DNA from: Thermoplasmata archaeon
GTDB lineage: Archaea > Thermoplasmatota > Thermoplasmata > Thermoplasmatales > Thermoplasmataceae
DNA: 49,232 bases
Assembly: GCA_021800105.1 (NCBI GenBank)
Contig: JAJYZI010000004.1
Location: forward strand, 1 to 49,232
Direction of reading: 5' to 3'
Positions 33,794 to 43,333 of the stretch are shown here, one piece after another. Made by a program: the position numbers and the translations under genes. The notes under the pieces are model-generated. The model searched no databases. It was not told where the DNA came from and saw only the letters and a list, made by a program, of their open reading frames with translations. Each line of letters opens with the position of its first letter. The stretch's first letter is position 1.

Positions 33794-36700
33794 TCAGGTT
33801 TTTTCCTGTAGCATTAAATATGGTTCTCCGTCAGGGTCGTATTCCACTTTAATTAGTCCTTTCTTAGACATTTCCTCGATTGTTGCATAAAGTGCCTTCC
33901 TCCGGACTTTCCAGCTTACAGATTGCCTTTTAATTTCTTTCAAGGAATGATTGGCGTAGCCGATAAGAAGTTCTTCTATTTTCTCCGGATCGCTAGACTG
34001 ACCTGCCATTCGCAGTGCAAGAACTATCAGAAATAGTCCTACCGCTGCAATAAGTGGATACCAGCCTATTGAAAATACACTCTTTGTGAGCGTGAACTGG
34101 TGACCGTTATAGCTCACAACGGCGGTGACGGTCGAATAGCCGAATGGCATAAAATATTCAATAAAAAGAGATCCGTTTGAAGAATCTCCAGTTGCCTTGA
34201 TAGTAACCGAAGCATTTGCTGTGTTCTGTCCGGAAAGACCCACCTGGAAGAAGCCAATCCCGAATAGCGAGAATGCATCGAACCTTGAGGAGGTAATATT
34301 TACGAAATTGGTTGTTATGAATACCGTCTCAGCTGTAGCATAGTTTCCGCAGGAATCAAGAACATACAGAGAGACATTAACAATTGTATTCTCCCCAATA
34401 TCCATATTCAGACTCCCGCTCAGACTGGAAACATTCATGGCAATCGTTTGATTCAGGTAGTGCAGCAAAATCGTTTTCAAAGGGGCTTTATCTTCTATGC
34501 TGTATCGAATGTACTGGCTATTGCGTGTCTGTTGTGAAATACTTACAACAGGGGGTGCAGTCTCATATGTTACCGGGACGTCGACTGTAGTGTGATCTGA
34601 CCATGCGTTTAGTTCGTACACGACAAGTGAATAGTTGCCTGTGCCGTTCTGGAGCGTCAATATGCCGCCTCTTGATTGCTCCACCCCGATTCCACCGAAG
34701 TAAAGGGTATAAAGGTAGTTGACCCCGGGAAGCTGATCCTGACCTACCTGGATGAGGGATGAGTTGGTGAATATGTGTGAACCGGCAGCGTAAGCCGCCG
34801 ACGGGTTAGTGTTGTTAATGCTTAATGTGATTGAAGCTTGACTCGAAAGACCGCTTGGTCCCGTGGCTACCAGGAGTATCTTGTATATCCCATTAACAGA
34901 GAATATGTATGTTTCCTTGCTTGCGTTGAAAAACATGTTATTACGCCCTGATGCCGAGAATAGAACAGTACCGTTCGCTGAAATCACACCCAGTGAAATG
35001 TATGCGCTAGAATTTGTCTGAGCGTTTAAAATGAAAGTATTGTTTGACGAATTTCCAAAGAAGGAATAGTTGCCTGATAAATTACCTGATAACAAAAGCT
35101 CAGGGCTGTATGCCACTACAAATATTGAGCGTTCCGCAAGAAATAGTGATCGGCCGTCGAGTTGAACCGCTGAAATAGAAACCGTGAGATTCCCATTAAT
35201 GAGGCTAATGTTTTCTGAAGTAGAGTTCGTACTGATATTTTCGGAAATGTCCTTCCCTATGACTTCAATCGTGTATTTCTGTGTATATTGGACTGCCGAC
35301 CATGCAAGCAGATAGTGCAGCGATGGTAGAAATGTCCCATTCTGAAGGTTGATCTCGAAACCATATGTATTGTTTGAGATTACGTTTACATCGAGCTGAT
35401 AGATGTGATCGACCCCGAATTCATCGACCAGACCCACATGGATCGCCTGGTACCCTGTCAGGTTCCCGAATGCAACATGAACCGTCTGGTTTTCTGGCAT
35501 AATGCTTGTGTTGCTGCCAGCATAGGCAATGCTAATATTCTTTATCTGAGACCAGTAGGTGAAGTTTATACCAAGGTCAAAATTCTGTGACACAAAGGAG
35601 TTGTTCGCGACGCTCAGCAACAGGTCAGGATTACCGTTATCCACCACAATTGTTGAAGTGTAAGATGTCTTATATCCCTGCATGTTGCTAATGTTAAGGA
35701 ATGCAGAATAGGAGCCATCAGATATGTCAGTGCTGTCAAATTCGAAGTATGAAGTTTCCGACTTCAGTGCCAGGTTGCTGAATGCAAGCAATGCAGTAAA
35801 CTGACTTGTGGATTGAATGTTAAAGTCAAGGATTACCTGCTTTCTCAACACATAGGTGCTGTTAATAATTGCAGAAGGAGGTTTTCCAGATAATAAGGAA
35901 TGCGATCCGTTATAGTATATTACCATAGCTGAATGTGAAAGGAGTATTATACCGAATGATGAGAAAGCATCCGGAACATATCCGCTTGCATTTATTGCCT
36001 GAAAGGAGAATATGATATCCCCGGATGCCAGGAACAGATTTCCTCCGGAAAAAAAGGAGAAAGCATGCGGGGAAATGCCCCCTGCCGCCATCCCCTGTGT
36101 TACTACGACATCTAGCCCGAAGTATCCGGCAGGGGATAGATATGATACTGTCGTGTTGCTTCCGTAAGACAGGATGGATGAAATGTTGCCGGAGTCACTG
36201 AAGGTCTTTACCGGGGTATATGCGAAAGGTGTACTGTCCATACTGCTTTTTGAAACCAAGTCGAAAGATGAATTCTGGGGGTAAATCGAGGTTTTATAGA
36301 TAGTATTATTCAGGAGCCAAGAGGCAGTAACATTCATATTCACTATGTATGCGTTAAGTAGTAAAGCATGCAGAAGAGGCGATATGTTAAAATTTGATTT
36401 CAGAGCCCCGTCTGCGATATAGGCAACTTCCCCGCTATTTCCCAGCAGAACGTATCTGCCGTTGTGGCCGATTATCCCTTCGAATCCTGCCAGTGAGCTG
36501 TCAATTGTTGTTGCGTTCACGGTTAAGTTGCTCTTTGAAACAGTAAAGAGGATACTTGTCGTCAGGTTGGAGGCGACATAAATTATGCTTGAGCTGGAAT
36601 CTCTGACGATTATACTTAGGTTCCCGCTCAATGTTCTGCCAGAATAGAGATTATAACTTGTCGAGTTTTCAATGTTGTATGCAGCTATCATGTTCGAGGC

Positions 36701-37552
36701 TGTTATTCCGATGAGAATGTTCAGGGGGGCGTCAAACCATGTATCGTTGTAATAGAGTGAGCCGAACGGATTCTCTTCGATGACTGATTTCGATGGGTAT
36801 ATTGCAGTATGACTCGGTGGGAATTGGTTGTATGTTGAAGAGTTGTCTATGCTGATCGAATATAGCGTAAAAGATGATATGCTTCCGCCGAGAATGAGCT
36901 CTGGATTCTCGTTGACGACGCATGAGGCAGGGTACATTAAGGGCATCCTGGAATTTTGCCCCCTCGCGAGAAATGAGAAATATGTTGATCCAGAACCTGA
37001 CAGATACGAGATAGAAAGGTTACATAATGTGTTCTGTGAGGGCTCACCAGACACCTGCATAGATGAGGAATTCCTATGCTCAAACAATCCGTAGCCATTA
37101 CCCGGGCCGAATGAGAGATTAAGCATTGTGTTGTCTCCTGATATCAATGCTATATAATCTTCGGTAAAACCAAAGTTTCTCGTGTCATTCCACGAAAATG
37201 ATAAGCATAGAGTGAAGTTAACATAGGTCCCATTAGCCCCGACAGCTAGGTATGATGCGCCATTGCCATTGCAGGTCGACAGCAGAAGGCCGGTTCCGTT
37301 TGTTCCTTTTCCTGTTTCTGCAGTCAAGGTACTGCCATTCCCTATCACGGAAAATTGAAAAAGTGAGGAATTGGAAGGGAATGTTCCTGAAGGGCTGTTC
37401 GAAAAATAATAAGTTCCTGTTTCCTGCACCGAGACGCCAGGCTGTCCATATGCATGAACTGGTACAAATGCAGTAAGTAGCATTATTAGAATTAATGCAA
37501 TAATTCTCAAGCTGCTGGAAATCGGCTGCTTAATATGAAACTTGGCATTCAA
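33794..37552 (-). CDS. giant surface protein with membrane helix and cytosolic winged-helix-like tail
   Basis: A 1252-residue protein with an N-terminal hydrophobic signal (about 12-35), an outside part of about 1120 residues very rich in Ser/Asn/Tyr/Ile with many sequons and no recognised catalytic motif, one membrane helix (WYPLIAAVGLFLIVLALRMA, about 1160-1182) and a cytosolic tail of 70 residues. The tail reads like a winged helix: EKIEELLIGYANHSLKEI, WKVRRKALYATIEEMSKK, then GLIKVEYDPDGEPYLML as the wing. The N-terminal region might be a LamG-like sandwich and the 280-420 region propeller-like, both guesses. It starts at TTG 37552. This build suggests a sensor more than a plain S-layer protein. 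Confidence 0.75.
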   Translation of the reverse strand: MNAKFHIKQPISSSLRIIALILIMLLTAFVPVHAYGQPGVSVQETGTYYFSNSPSGTFPSNSSLFQFSVIGNGSTLTAETGKGTNGTGLLLSTCNGNGASYLAVGANGTYVNFTLCLSFSWNDTRNFGFTEDYIALISGDNTMLNLSFGPGNGYGLFEHRNSSSMQVSGEPSQNTLCNLSISYLSGSGSTYFSFLARGQNSRMPLMYPASCVVNENPELILGGSISSFTLYSISIDNSSTYNQFPPSHTAIYPSKSVIEENPFGSLYYNDTWFDAPLNILIGITASNMIAAYNIENSTSYNLYSGRTLSGNLSIIVRDSSSSIIYVASNLTTSILFTVSKSNLTVNATTIDSSLAGFEGIIGHNGRYVLLGNSGEVAYIADGALKSNFNISPLLHALLLNAYIVNMNVTASWLLNNTIYKTSIYPQNSSFDLVSKSSMDSTPFAYTPVKTFSDSGNISSILSYGSNTTVSYLSPAGYFGLDVVVTQGMAAGGISPHAFSFFSGGNLFLASGDIIFSFQAINASGYVPDAFSSFGIILLSHSAMVIYYNGSHSLLSGKPPSAIINSTYVLRKQVILDFNIQSTSQFTALLAFSNLALKSETSYFEFDSTDISDGSYSAFLNISNMQGYKTSYTSTIVVDNGNPDLLLSVANNSFVSQNFDLGINFTYWSQIKNISIAYAGSNTSIMPENQTVHVAFGNLTGYQAIHVGLVDEFGVDHIYQLDVNVISNNTYGFEINLQNGTFLPSLHYLLAWSAVQYTQKYTIEVIGKDISENISTNSTSENISLINGNLTVSISAVQLDGRSLFLAERSIFVVAYSPELLLSGNLSGNYSFFGNSSNNTFILNAQTNSSAYISLGVISANGTVLFSASGRNNMFFNASKETYIFSVNGIYKILLVATGPSGLSSQASITLSINNTNPSAAYAAGSHIFTNSSLIQVGQDQLPGVNYLYTLYFGGIGVEQSRGGILTLQNGTGNYSLVVYELNAWSDHTTVDVPVTYETAPPVVSISQQTRNSQYIRYSIEDKAPLKTILLHYLNQTIAMNVSSLSGSLNMDIGENTIVNVSLYVLDSCGNYATAETVFITTNFVNITSSRFDAFSLFGIGFFQVGLSGQNTANASVTIKATGDSSNGSLFIEYFMPFGYSTVTAVVSYNGHQFTLTKSVFSIGWYPLIAAVGLFLIVLALRMAGQSSDPEKIEELLIGYANHSLKEIKRQSVSWKVRRKALYATIEEMSKKGLIKVEYDPDGEPYLMLQEKT

Positions 37553-37727
37553 GTTGCAAGCAGGTTCTTCCTTTGGCTATCTCACTAAGTAACGATCCAT
37601 TATTTTTCCTGATTTTGGCTATATCTGTGATACAGAATGATTCAAAATCCAATTAAAGACCTCTTCGTCAGATCCTGTGTGCTTAGAGCAAGAATGTAAA
37701 AGGAATAGGCTGAAGATTCGATCCTTC

Positions 37728-37736
37728 TATATTTAT
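37728..37736 (+). promoter_or_regulatory. box A of the gap operon
   Basis: TATATTTAT is centred about 23 nt before ATG 37755 and is the only good box in the 202-nt divergent gap. The rest of the gap (37553-37727) shows no ORF. Confidence 0.55.
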
Positions 37737-37754
37737 GATTGAGATCGTGAAACG

Positions 37755-38771
37755 ATGATCAGGGTCGCGGTTAACGGTTTCGGAACTATTGGAAGAAGGG
37801 TGGCTGATGCGATAACGCTGCAGGACGACATGTTGGTGGTAGGAATTGCAAAAACCTCTCCCGACTACATAGCGAAGCTTGCGTCGGTTAAATACAGGAT
37901 CTTTGTTCCTGACCAGAAATTTATGAAGGAATTTGAGGATAAGGGAATAAAGGTTGAAGGCTCAGTCGAGAACATGATCGAAGAGGCTGAAGTTGTAGTT
38001 GATGCAACGCCTGAGGGAGTTGGTGAGAAAAACCTTGCTATCTACAAAAAGAAGGGGGTCAGAGCTGTCTTTCAAGGGGGAGAGGAAGCAGATGTTGCAG
38101 AAACCAGCTTCAACGCATACGCCAACTACGATTCGGCGTTAGGCAAGAATTATGTGCGGGTTGTCTCATGTAATACCACTGGTTTGGCGAGGACTGTCTC
38201 GACTCTTAGGGACTCGATAGGAGTGAGCAAAATCTATGCGACGCTTGTCAGGAGGGCCACAGACCAGAACGACAGCAAGAAAGGACCAATAAACGCTGTA
38301 GAGCCGAGCCTTTCATTCCCGTCACATCATGGGCCGGATCTGCAGACAGTAATTGGAAATATTCCCGTGGACACGGTTGCAGTGAAGGTACCGACAACAC
38401 TCATGCACGTTCATGTCGTAAACGTAGACCTCCAGAAAGAAACCAATTCGAGTAAGGTTATAGACCTCTTCTCTGAGAAGAGAAGGATCTTTGTAACTAC
38501 CGGAAAAGATGGAAAGAGCTCAACCGCCCAGATCATGGACTATGCACGCGAGCTTGGCAGGCCACGGGGAGACCTCTTTGAGATTGCGGTGTGGAAGGAG
38601 AGTATTAAGGTCAGCGGGACTAGGCTGAACTTTGTCCAGGCCGTCCACCAGGAAAGCGACGTTGTTCCTGAAAACGTTGATGCAATCAGGGCGATGTTTG
38701 AGTTGTCGGATAGAGAAGGTTCTATAGAGAGAACGGATCGCTCTCTTGGTATCAAGGGAGGAATGCAGTAA
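37755..38771 (+). CDS. gap: glyceraldehyde-3-phosphate dehydrogenase, archaeal type II
   Basis: The 338-residue enzyme interconverts glyceraldehyde-3-phosphate and 1,3-bisphosphoglycerate with NAD(P). [15 protein letters not shown] is the nucleotide-binding start, and SCNTTGL holds the catalytic Cys139. HHGPDLQTV and the [10 protein letters not shown] block are typical of the archaeal type II enzyme. In Thermoplasma-type metabolism glucose is broken down by a non-phosphorylative Entner-Doudoroff route, so gluconeogenesis is the likely main use. Its TAA shares one base with the radA ATG (TAATG). Confidence 0.96.
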   Translation: MIRVAVNGFGTIGRRVADAITLQDDMLVVGIAKTSPDYIAKLASVKYRIFVPDQKFMKEFEDKGIKVEGSVENMIEEAEVVVDATPEGVGEKNLAIYKKKGVRAVFQGGEEADVAETSFNAYANYDSALGKNYVRVVSCNTTGLARTVSTLRDSIGVSKIYATLVRRATDQNDSKKGPINAVEPSLSFPSHHGPDLQTVIGNIPVDTVAVKVPTTLMHVHVVNVDLQKETNSSKVIDLFSEKRRIFVTTGKDGKSSTAQIMDYARELGRPRGDLFEIAVWKESIKVSGTRLNFVQAVHQESDVVPENVDAIRAMFELSDREGSIERTDRSLGIKGGMQ

Positions 38772-39751
38772 TGGCAAAAGAGGAAAAGACGGTAAAGGAA
38801 GAGAAGAAAGTCGAGGTTGAGGATCTTCCCGGAGTTGGTGAAGCCACGGCTGAAAAATTAAGGGAAAATGGTTATGATGACATACTGTCACTGGCAGTTG
38901 CGTCCCCGAAGGACCTTTCAGAACTAGCAGGAATCGGGGAGGGCGCCGCAGTAAAGATCATTGCTTCCGCCAGGAAGTTTGCAGACGTAGGTAACTTCGA
39001 GAGCGGTGAAGAGATAATGAAAAGACGGCAGCTTGTAAAGAAGCTGACCTCCGGATCCAAGAACCTCGACGAGCTCATAGGTGGCGGCCTTGAAACCCAG
39101 TCTATAACTGAGTTCTTCGGAGAGTTCGGATCTGGCAAAACCCAGATAATGCAGCAGCTTGCGGTTAACGCAACCATGCCGGAAGAAATGGGAGGATTCA
39201 ACTGCGACGTTCTCATGATCGATACGGAGAATACCTTCAGGCCTGAGAGAATTATACAGATGGCAAAAGCAAAGGGTCTTGATCCTGACGAGACCCTGAG
39301 AAGAATACAGGTAGCTAGGGCATATAATTCACACCATCAGATACTCCTGGTCGAGAAGGCGATCGAAGAGGCAAAGGGAAGGAACATAAAACTACTGATT
39401 GTTGACTCGCTTACTTCCCACTTCAGGGCAGAATTCATGGGACGGGGATCGCTTGCAGGCAGGCAGCAGATGCTTAACAGGCACATGCATGATCTGCTCA
39501 AGTTCGGGCTACTTAACAACGCAGTAATTGCGGTTACTAACCAGGTTTCTGCGCGTCCGGATGTGTTCTTCGGTGATCCGACCGCCCCAATAGGAGGAAA
39601 TATAGTCGGGCATACAGCAACCTTCAGGATTTATCTTAGGAAGTCGAAAGCTGGGAGAAGGATTGCTAGGCTGATAGACTCGCCGAACCTGCCGGAGGGA
39701 GAAGTTGTGATCCAGGTAACTGAAGACGGCATCAGTGATCCGCCAAGTTGA
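38771..39751 (+). CDS. radA: RadA recombinase
   Basis: Archaeal RecA/Rad51-type strand-exchange protein, 326 residues. A helix-hairpin-helix N-domain (17-72, [12 protein letters not shown] and [12 protein letters not shown]) is followed by the ATPase core with Walker A GEFGSGKT (117-124), the Walker B strand LLIVDSLTS, and the DNA-binding region [20 protein letters not shown]. No intein. It is coupled to gap by a one-base TAATG overlap and followed at once by the ACT-domain gene. Confidence 0.97.
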   Translation: MAKEEKTVKEEKKVEVEDLPGVGEATAEKLRENGYDDILSLAVASPKDLSELAGIGEGAAVKIIASARKFADVGNFESGEEIMKRRQLVKKLTSGSKNLDELIGGGLETQSITEFFGEFGSGKTQIMQQLAVNATMPEEMGGFNCDVLMIDTENTFRPERIIQMAKAKGLDPDETLRRIQVARAYNSHHQILLVEKAIEEAKGRNIKLLIVDSLTSHFRAEFMGRGSLAGRQQMLNRHMHDLLKFGLLNNAVIAVTNQVSARPDVFFGDPTAPIGGNIVGHTATFRIYLRKSKAGRRIARLIDSPNLPEGEVVIQVTEDGISDPPS

Positions 39752-40276
39752 TTGATCCTCATGTGGACAAAACTGAAGTCCCGTTTTGAAAAGTTACCTT
39801 CGCAGGCGAAGGTTGCACAGCTCATGCTGGCACTCGGCCTAAGTGTCAGGAAGAACATTGACAATGAGTATTCGGTGTTCTGCGGACAGATTATGCTTTC
39901 CCCATCTCAGATCGGGAGGACAATGAATATAGATCGCAGGGTCGTGATAGAAACTATCAGGAGGATTGCAAAAGATCCTGAACTCCTTGAATTTTATTCT
40001 TCGCTCACTCCAACTGCAAATCTTGGTGCTTCAAGTTCCAGGCTCGGAATGGGTGTGATGCAGATCATACCGGAGTCACCGGATCAACCCGGTATCATCG
40101 CTGGCACGCTCGCAATAATTGCGCGCATGAATATCAGCGTGAGGCAGGTGATCGCTGATGATCCTGAGCTGAGTGAAGAACCAAGGGCAACTATAGTCAC
40201 TGAGAGGCCTATACCGCCGGAAATAGTGCCGGAAATTAGGAAGGTTCCTGGTATCAAGGCACTAGTTATAATGTGA
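39752..40276 (+). CDS. HTH plus ACT-domain protein
   Basis: The 174-residue protein has an N-terminal helical DNA-binding-like half (SPSQIGRTMNIDRRVVIETIRRIAKDP, about 50-77) and a C-terminal ACT-like ligand-binding half (LGMGVMQIIPESPDQPGIIAGTLAIIARMNISVRQVI, about 97-134). This matches an archaeal family of ACT-domain proteins of unknown role. An amino-acid-sensing regulator is plausible. TTG 39752 directly follows the radA stop. ATG 39761 is the alternative start, three codons in. Its end overlaps the convergent M61 peptidase gene by 11 bp. Confidence 0.8.
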   Translation: MILMWTKLKSRFEKLPSQAKVAQLMLALGLSVRKNIDNEYSVFCGQIMLSPSQIGRTMNIDRRVVIETIRRIAKDPELLEFYSSLTPTANLGASSSRLGMGVMQIIPESPDQPGIIAGTLAIIARMNISVRQVIADDPELSEEPRATIVTERPIPPEIVPEIRKVPGIKALVIM

Positions 40277-42029
40277 CTGCGGATAGAAGTACCCTTTCCA
40301 TTATTTTCTTTTTATCTCCCTGTTCAGGGACTTCCGTTATCTTATAGGTATCGAATGGAAACGGTTCAGCATCGCTCATAATACTCATAAGGTTGTTTCT
40401 CCTGAATACAGTTATAGTTACCTTTTCACCGGATTTCGACCTGAATGCGTCAACCATAACTTTTGCACCCTTCATTATAGCCGAAGTATTATCGTCCCTG
40501 AACCTCGCACCATTTATTGCCACTAGCTCATCTCCGCTGTTTATACCTGCACGGTAAGCTGGCTTTCCCTTGATGACTGCCGCAACCGTGTAAGCTATAC
40601 CGTCCCGTTTTAAGATAATTCCTGACCATGTGAGTAAGGCCCTTGAATCAACGGAATGCGTTCGATCTATCTTCAATCCCATTTCGGCGAGTTCGGCGTC
40701 GAAGTCTATCTTCTCGGTCCCCCTGATATACCTGTTGAAGAAATCATTGAAGTCCTGTCCGGAAAGATCCTTTAGGGCAGCAAGCAAGTCCTTTTCGGTG
40801 AAGCCTTTTCCATCCTTCCTGAACTTCTCGTAAAGCAGGAGGAGAAGGTTATCAAGTGATTTGCTGCCTGCTGTGAGAGCAGCTATCTTCTTGCTCATCA
40901 GGAGGCCTATCACCTTACCCTTCAGATAATATGAAATGTAGCTGTTGACATCATCGGGAGAAGGCTTGTATAGTCTTATCCATGTATCAAATGAAGAATC
41001 TGCAAGAGAAGTCTCAAGCGAACCGGGTGTGAACTCAATCAACTTGATCGACTCACCCAGGAATTCGAGGTATTTCGATTGGTCGATTAGTTTTGCCCTG
41101 AGAATTATCAGGTCTGCAAAATAATCCGTAACTCCCTCGGAGAACCACAAAAGAGTTGTATAATTTTCCTCCCGATAGTTGAATGGGCCAAGTTCAACAG
41201 GCCTGATGCGCTTAACATTCCACGTATGGAAATATTCATGCGCAATCACGGACATCAGACGCTTGTAATAATCGTCGTCAAAGATCATTGCGGGATCCAT
41301 TGAGACAGCACATGAGGCCGAGTGTTCAAGACCGCCGGTCTGGTTTCCCAGGTATGATTGCAGTATGAAAACATAGCGCTTATAGGGTGCATGCTCAAAT
41401 ATCCTGAGTGTGGCCTCGACGATCTTCTGCATATCGTTAAGGAGTTTCTGGAAGTCACCGTTGAATTGCCCGTATAGAGCAACTTCATGCTCCTTTCCAT
41501 CGACTGCAAAGGAACCGCTCAAATGCTTGCCTATTTCAACCGGAGAATCAACGAGGACGTCATAATTGATCGCTCGATACACATTATCAATTGTCTTTTC
41601 CAGCGAAGTCGAAATGCGCCAGTCTGAAGGTATATTGAAGGATATTTCAAGGGCCTGATCCTTGTATCCCTCCATGTACATGAATGCGCTAGTACCGAGT
41701 ATGAATGCATGGCTGGCATCCAGATGAGTGGATCGGATAGAAAGCTCTTCACAGAATACAAGATATGATATCCTAAGCTCTGTGCTCCCTGCTGTAGATA
41801 TTCTCCAGCTGCTCTTGTCCTTCTTCCTCGCCTCAAGGATCCTGCCATCCGAGGAATGTGCGCTGAGACTCCTGACATTTCTGGCAAAGTCTCGTATGAG
41901 ATAGCTTCCCGGGGTCCAGGCAGGCATTGTAAGTATTATCTCATTGTCCGTTATTTCTGAGATTGCCATTTCAACTTTAAGCAGGTGCAGGTGGGGTTCG
42001 TCGATAGTTACAAAATAGGTCAGCTTCAT
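40266..42029 (-). CDS. M61 family metallopeptidase with PDZ domain
   Basis: The 587-residue protein belongs to the glycyl aminopeptidase family M61. It has an N-terminal beta domain with MPAWTPGSYLIRDFARNV (35-52), the zinc-binding HEYFH (264-268) followed by TWNVKRIRP, the downstream metal ligand Glu in WFSEGVTDYFADL, and a C-terminal PDZ domain (about 465-555, KPAYRAGINSGDELVAINGA). No signal peptide is seen, so it is cytosolic. A role in peptide turnover after the proteasome is likely. Confidence 0.93.
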   Translation of the reverse strand: MKLTYFVTIDEPHLHLLKVEMAISEITDNEIILTMPAWTPGSYLIRDFARNVRSLSAHSSDGRILEARKKDKSSWRISTAGSTELRISYLVFCEELSIRSTHLDASHAFILGTSAFMYMEGYKDQALEISFNIPSDWRISTSLEKTIDNVYRAINYDVLVDSPVEIGKHLSGSFAVDGKEHEVALYGQFNGDFQKLLNDMQKIVEATLRIFEHAPYKRYVFILQSYLGNQTGGLEHSASCAVSMDPAMIFDDDYYKRLMSVIAHEYFHTWNVKRIRPVELGPFNYREENYTTLLWFSEGVTDYFADLIILRAKLIDQSKYLEFLGESIKLIEFTPGSLETSLADSSFDTWIRLYKPSPDDVNSYISYYLKGKVIGLLMSKKIAALTAGSKSLDNLLLLLYEKFRKDGKGFTEKDLLAALKDLSGQDFNDFFNRYIRGTEKIDFDAELAEMGLKIDRTHSVDSRALLTWSGIILKRDGIAYTVAAVIKGKPAYRAGINSGDELVAINGARFRDDNTSAIMKGAKVMVDAFRSKSGEKVTITVFRRNNLMSIMSDAEPFPFDTYKITEVPEQGDKKKIMERVLLSAVTL

Positions 42030-42085
42030 CTTTATAGCCTACGGAATAAAATTTCATTAAATTTAAAACTTCGTTATTCAGTGTT

Positions 42086-42517
42086 TCAGGATGCTTTTGT
42101 CGCCAGGAACGCGGTTGCAACGCTTCCCAGCAACAGAATTGTAAAGGCAAGTGAAGTTCCGAAGAGACTTCCTGTGCCAGGTAACCCGAAGCCAAAAAGA
42201 TACTGGATGCCATATATCGACGTAGTGCTGTATTTCGATATCGGAAGCCCAAAGAATGCATCTAGAACCATGGCAAATGCCCCGAGTGCTGAGAAGAAGC
42301 CAATAATATGCCTTATTTTTGCATTGTAAGAGAGGAGAAGCATGATGAAGAATATACCATCGAGTAAAAGATAGCCCAAGAGAGCGTAATAATGAAGGAT
42401 GCCAAAAGTGTAAAGCCTGTGGTCGTAAAAGACAAGGTAAATTCCTCCGGCCAGTTGTATGGCCAAGGAGATTACTAATTTCTCTTCCCTTGAAACAGGC
42501 ATCTGGGCGTATTTCAT
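42086..42517 (-). CDS. four-helix membrane protein, function unknown
   Basis: The 143-residue protein has a short basic N-terminus and four hydrophobic helices (about 15-30, 40-62, 68-88, 113-138), with the loop DAFFGLPISKYSTTSIYGIQYLF. I recognise no family. The 45200-45652 protein has the same size and helix number, and both may be relatives of small DoxD/DUF-type membrane proteins, but I cannot show it. The start lies about 26 nt after a TAAATAAAG box. Overlapping minus ORFs in other frames are shadows. Confidence 0.7.
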   Translation of the reverse strand: MKYAQMPVSREEKLVISLAIQLAGGIYLVFYDHRLYTFGILHYYALLGYLLLDGIFFIMLLLSYNAKIRHIIGFFSALGAFAMVLDAFFGLPISKYSTTSIYGIQYLFGFGLPGTGSLFGTSLAFTILLLGSVATAFLATKAS

Positions 42518-42670
42518 TTTTCAATTAATGTTTATCTTTATTTACCGGAAGCTTTCAAGTGCCAGTATGAATGAATGCCCGAAGCGGTTTTAAGAAGTCT
42601 TGCGTGATTCCAATAACCAAGTGCAACCAAAACCGAAAGAATATTACCTCTATTTTGATATTATTGCAAA

Positions 42671-43333
42671 ATGGAGACAATCAATGTTTTTCCTGATCGA
42701 GAGGACATTGTCCTCCACAGCGAGGTAAAAAGGAGAAAGATGCAATATGCCGTTAATTATCTCTCGATGCTCGGTGAATCTGGCCTTGCCTTTGCTGGAA
42801 TAAGCGGTTCTGTGTCATATGAACCAAAGGAAGGAGATGATGTTGACATCTTCCTCATTGCCGATGACGGCATGCTTTGGGAGGTCATTTTCCGGGCTTT
42901 TCTAAGGAGAAGGATTCTTGGCTTGCATGATATCTGCCTTTCCCTTTGCATGTCTTCCTCTTATGCATATAATTACTATTCCGACATCAGAGATCCACTG
43001 GTTATGGAAGATGCCGCACATGTCATTCCTGTCTATGGTGCGGCCTATTATGCAGATCTTTTATCCAGAGCTGGCGAGAGAGATCATCGAGCACGCTTAA
43101 GGGAGAGATCCAGAAGCTGGAATCCGAGGCAGGCAGTCTCGGGAATCCTCTTCCTCTTGCTTGCACCAATGATGATCATTAAGGGTCTGATTGTAAACCA
43201 CCGCCTAATGGCATCCGGTCGTGGATCGGAATCATTCAGGACCCTTATTTCCAGAAGCTATTTTGTGCTGGATTCCGAGAAATACAGAAGACTTATGGAG
43301 TCAAGGAAAGCAAGAAGTGGAAATCATGATTAA
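42671..43333 (+). CDS. membrane-associated pol-beta-type nucleotidyltransferase
   Basis: The 220-residue protein has the nucleotidyltransferase signature GISGSVSYEPKEGDDVDIFL (43-62): the GS pair at 46-47 and the metal-binding D57-x-D59. A later hydrophobic stretch (QAVSGILFLLLAPMMIIKGL, about 155-174) suggests a membrane anchor or amphipathic helix, followed by a basic tail. Such MNT-like proteins modify proteins, RNA or small molecules with nucleotides. The target is unknown. It overlaps the following glycosyltransferase gene by 8 nt, so the two probably act in one pathway. Confidence 0.75.
   Translation: METINVFPDREDIVLHSEVKRRKMQYAVNYLSMLGESGLAFAGISGSVSYEPKEGDDVDIFLIADDGMLWEVIFRAFLRRRILGLHDICLSLCMSSSYAYNYYSDIRDPLVMEDAAHVIPVYGAAYYADLLSRAGERDHRARLRERSRSWNPRQAVSGILFLLLAPMMIIKGLIVNHRLMASGRGSESFRTLISRSYFVLDSEKYRRLMESRKARSGNHD

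Noticed and set aside
42078-42524. 148-codon minus-strand ORF overlapping the four-helix membrane protein
   Set aside because: It is the same DNA in another frame. The 42086-42517 frame has clean membrane helices and a box A, this one does not.
43221-43325. 35-residue N-terminal extension of the second glycosyltransferase
   Set aside because: It overlaps the nucleotidyltransferase coding sequence in another frame. ATG 43326 begins the GT2 motif directly.
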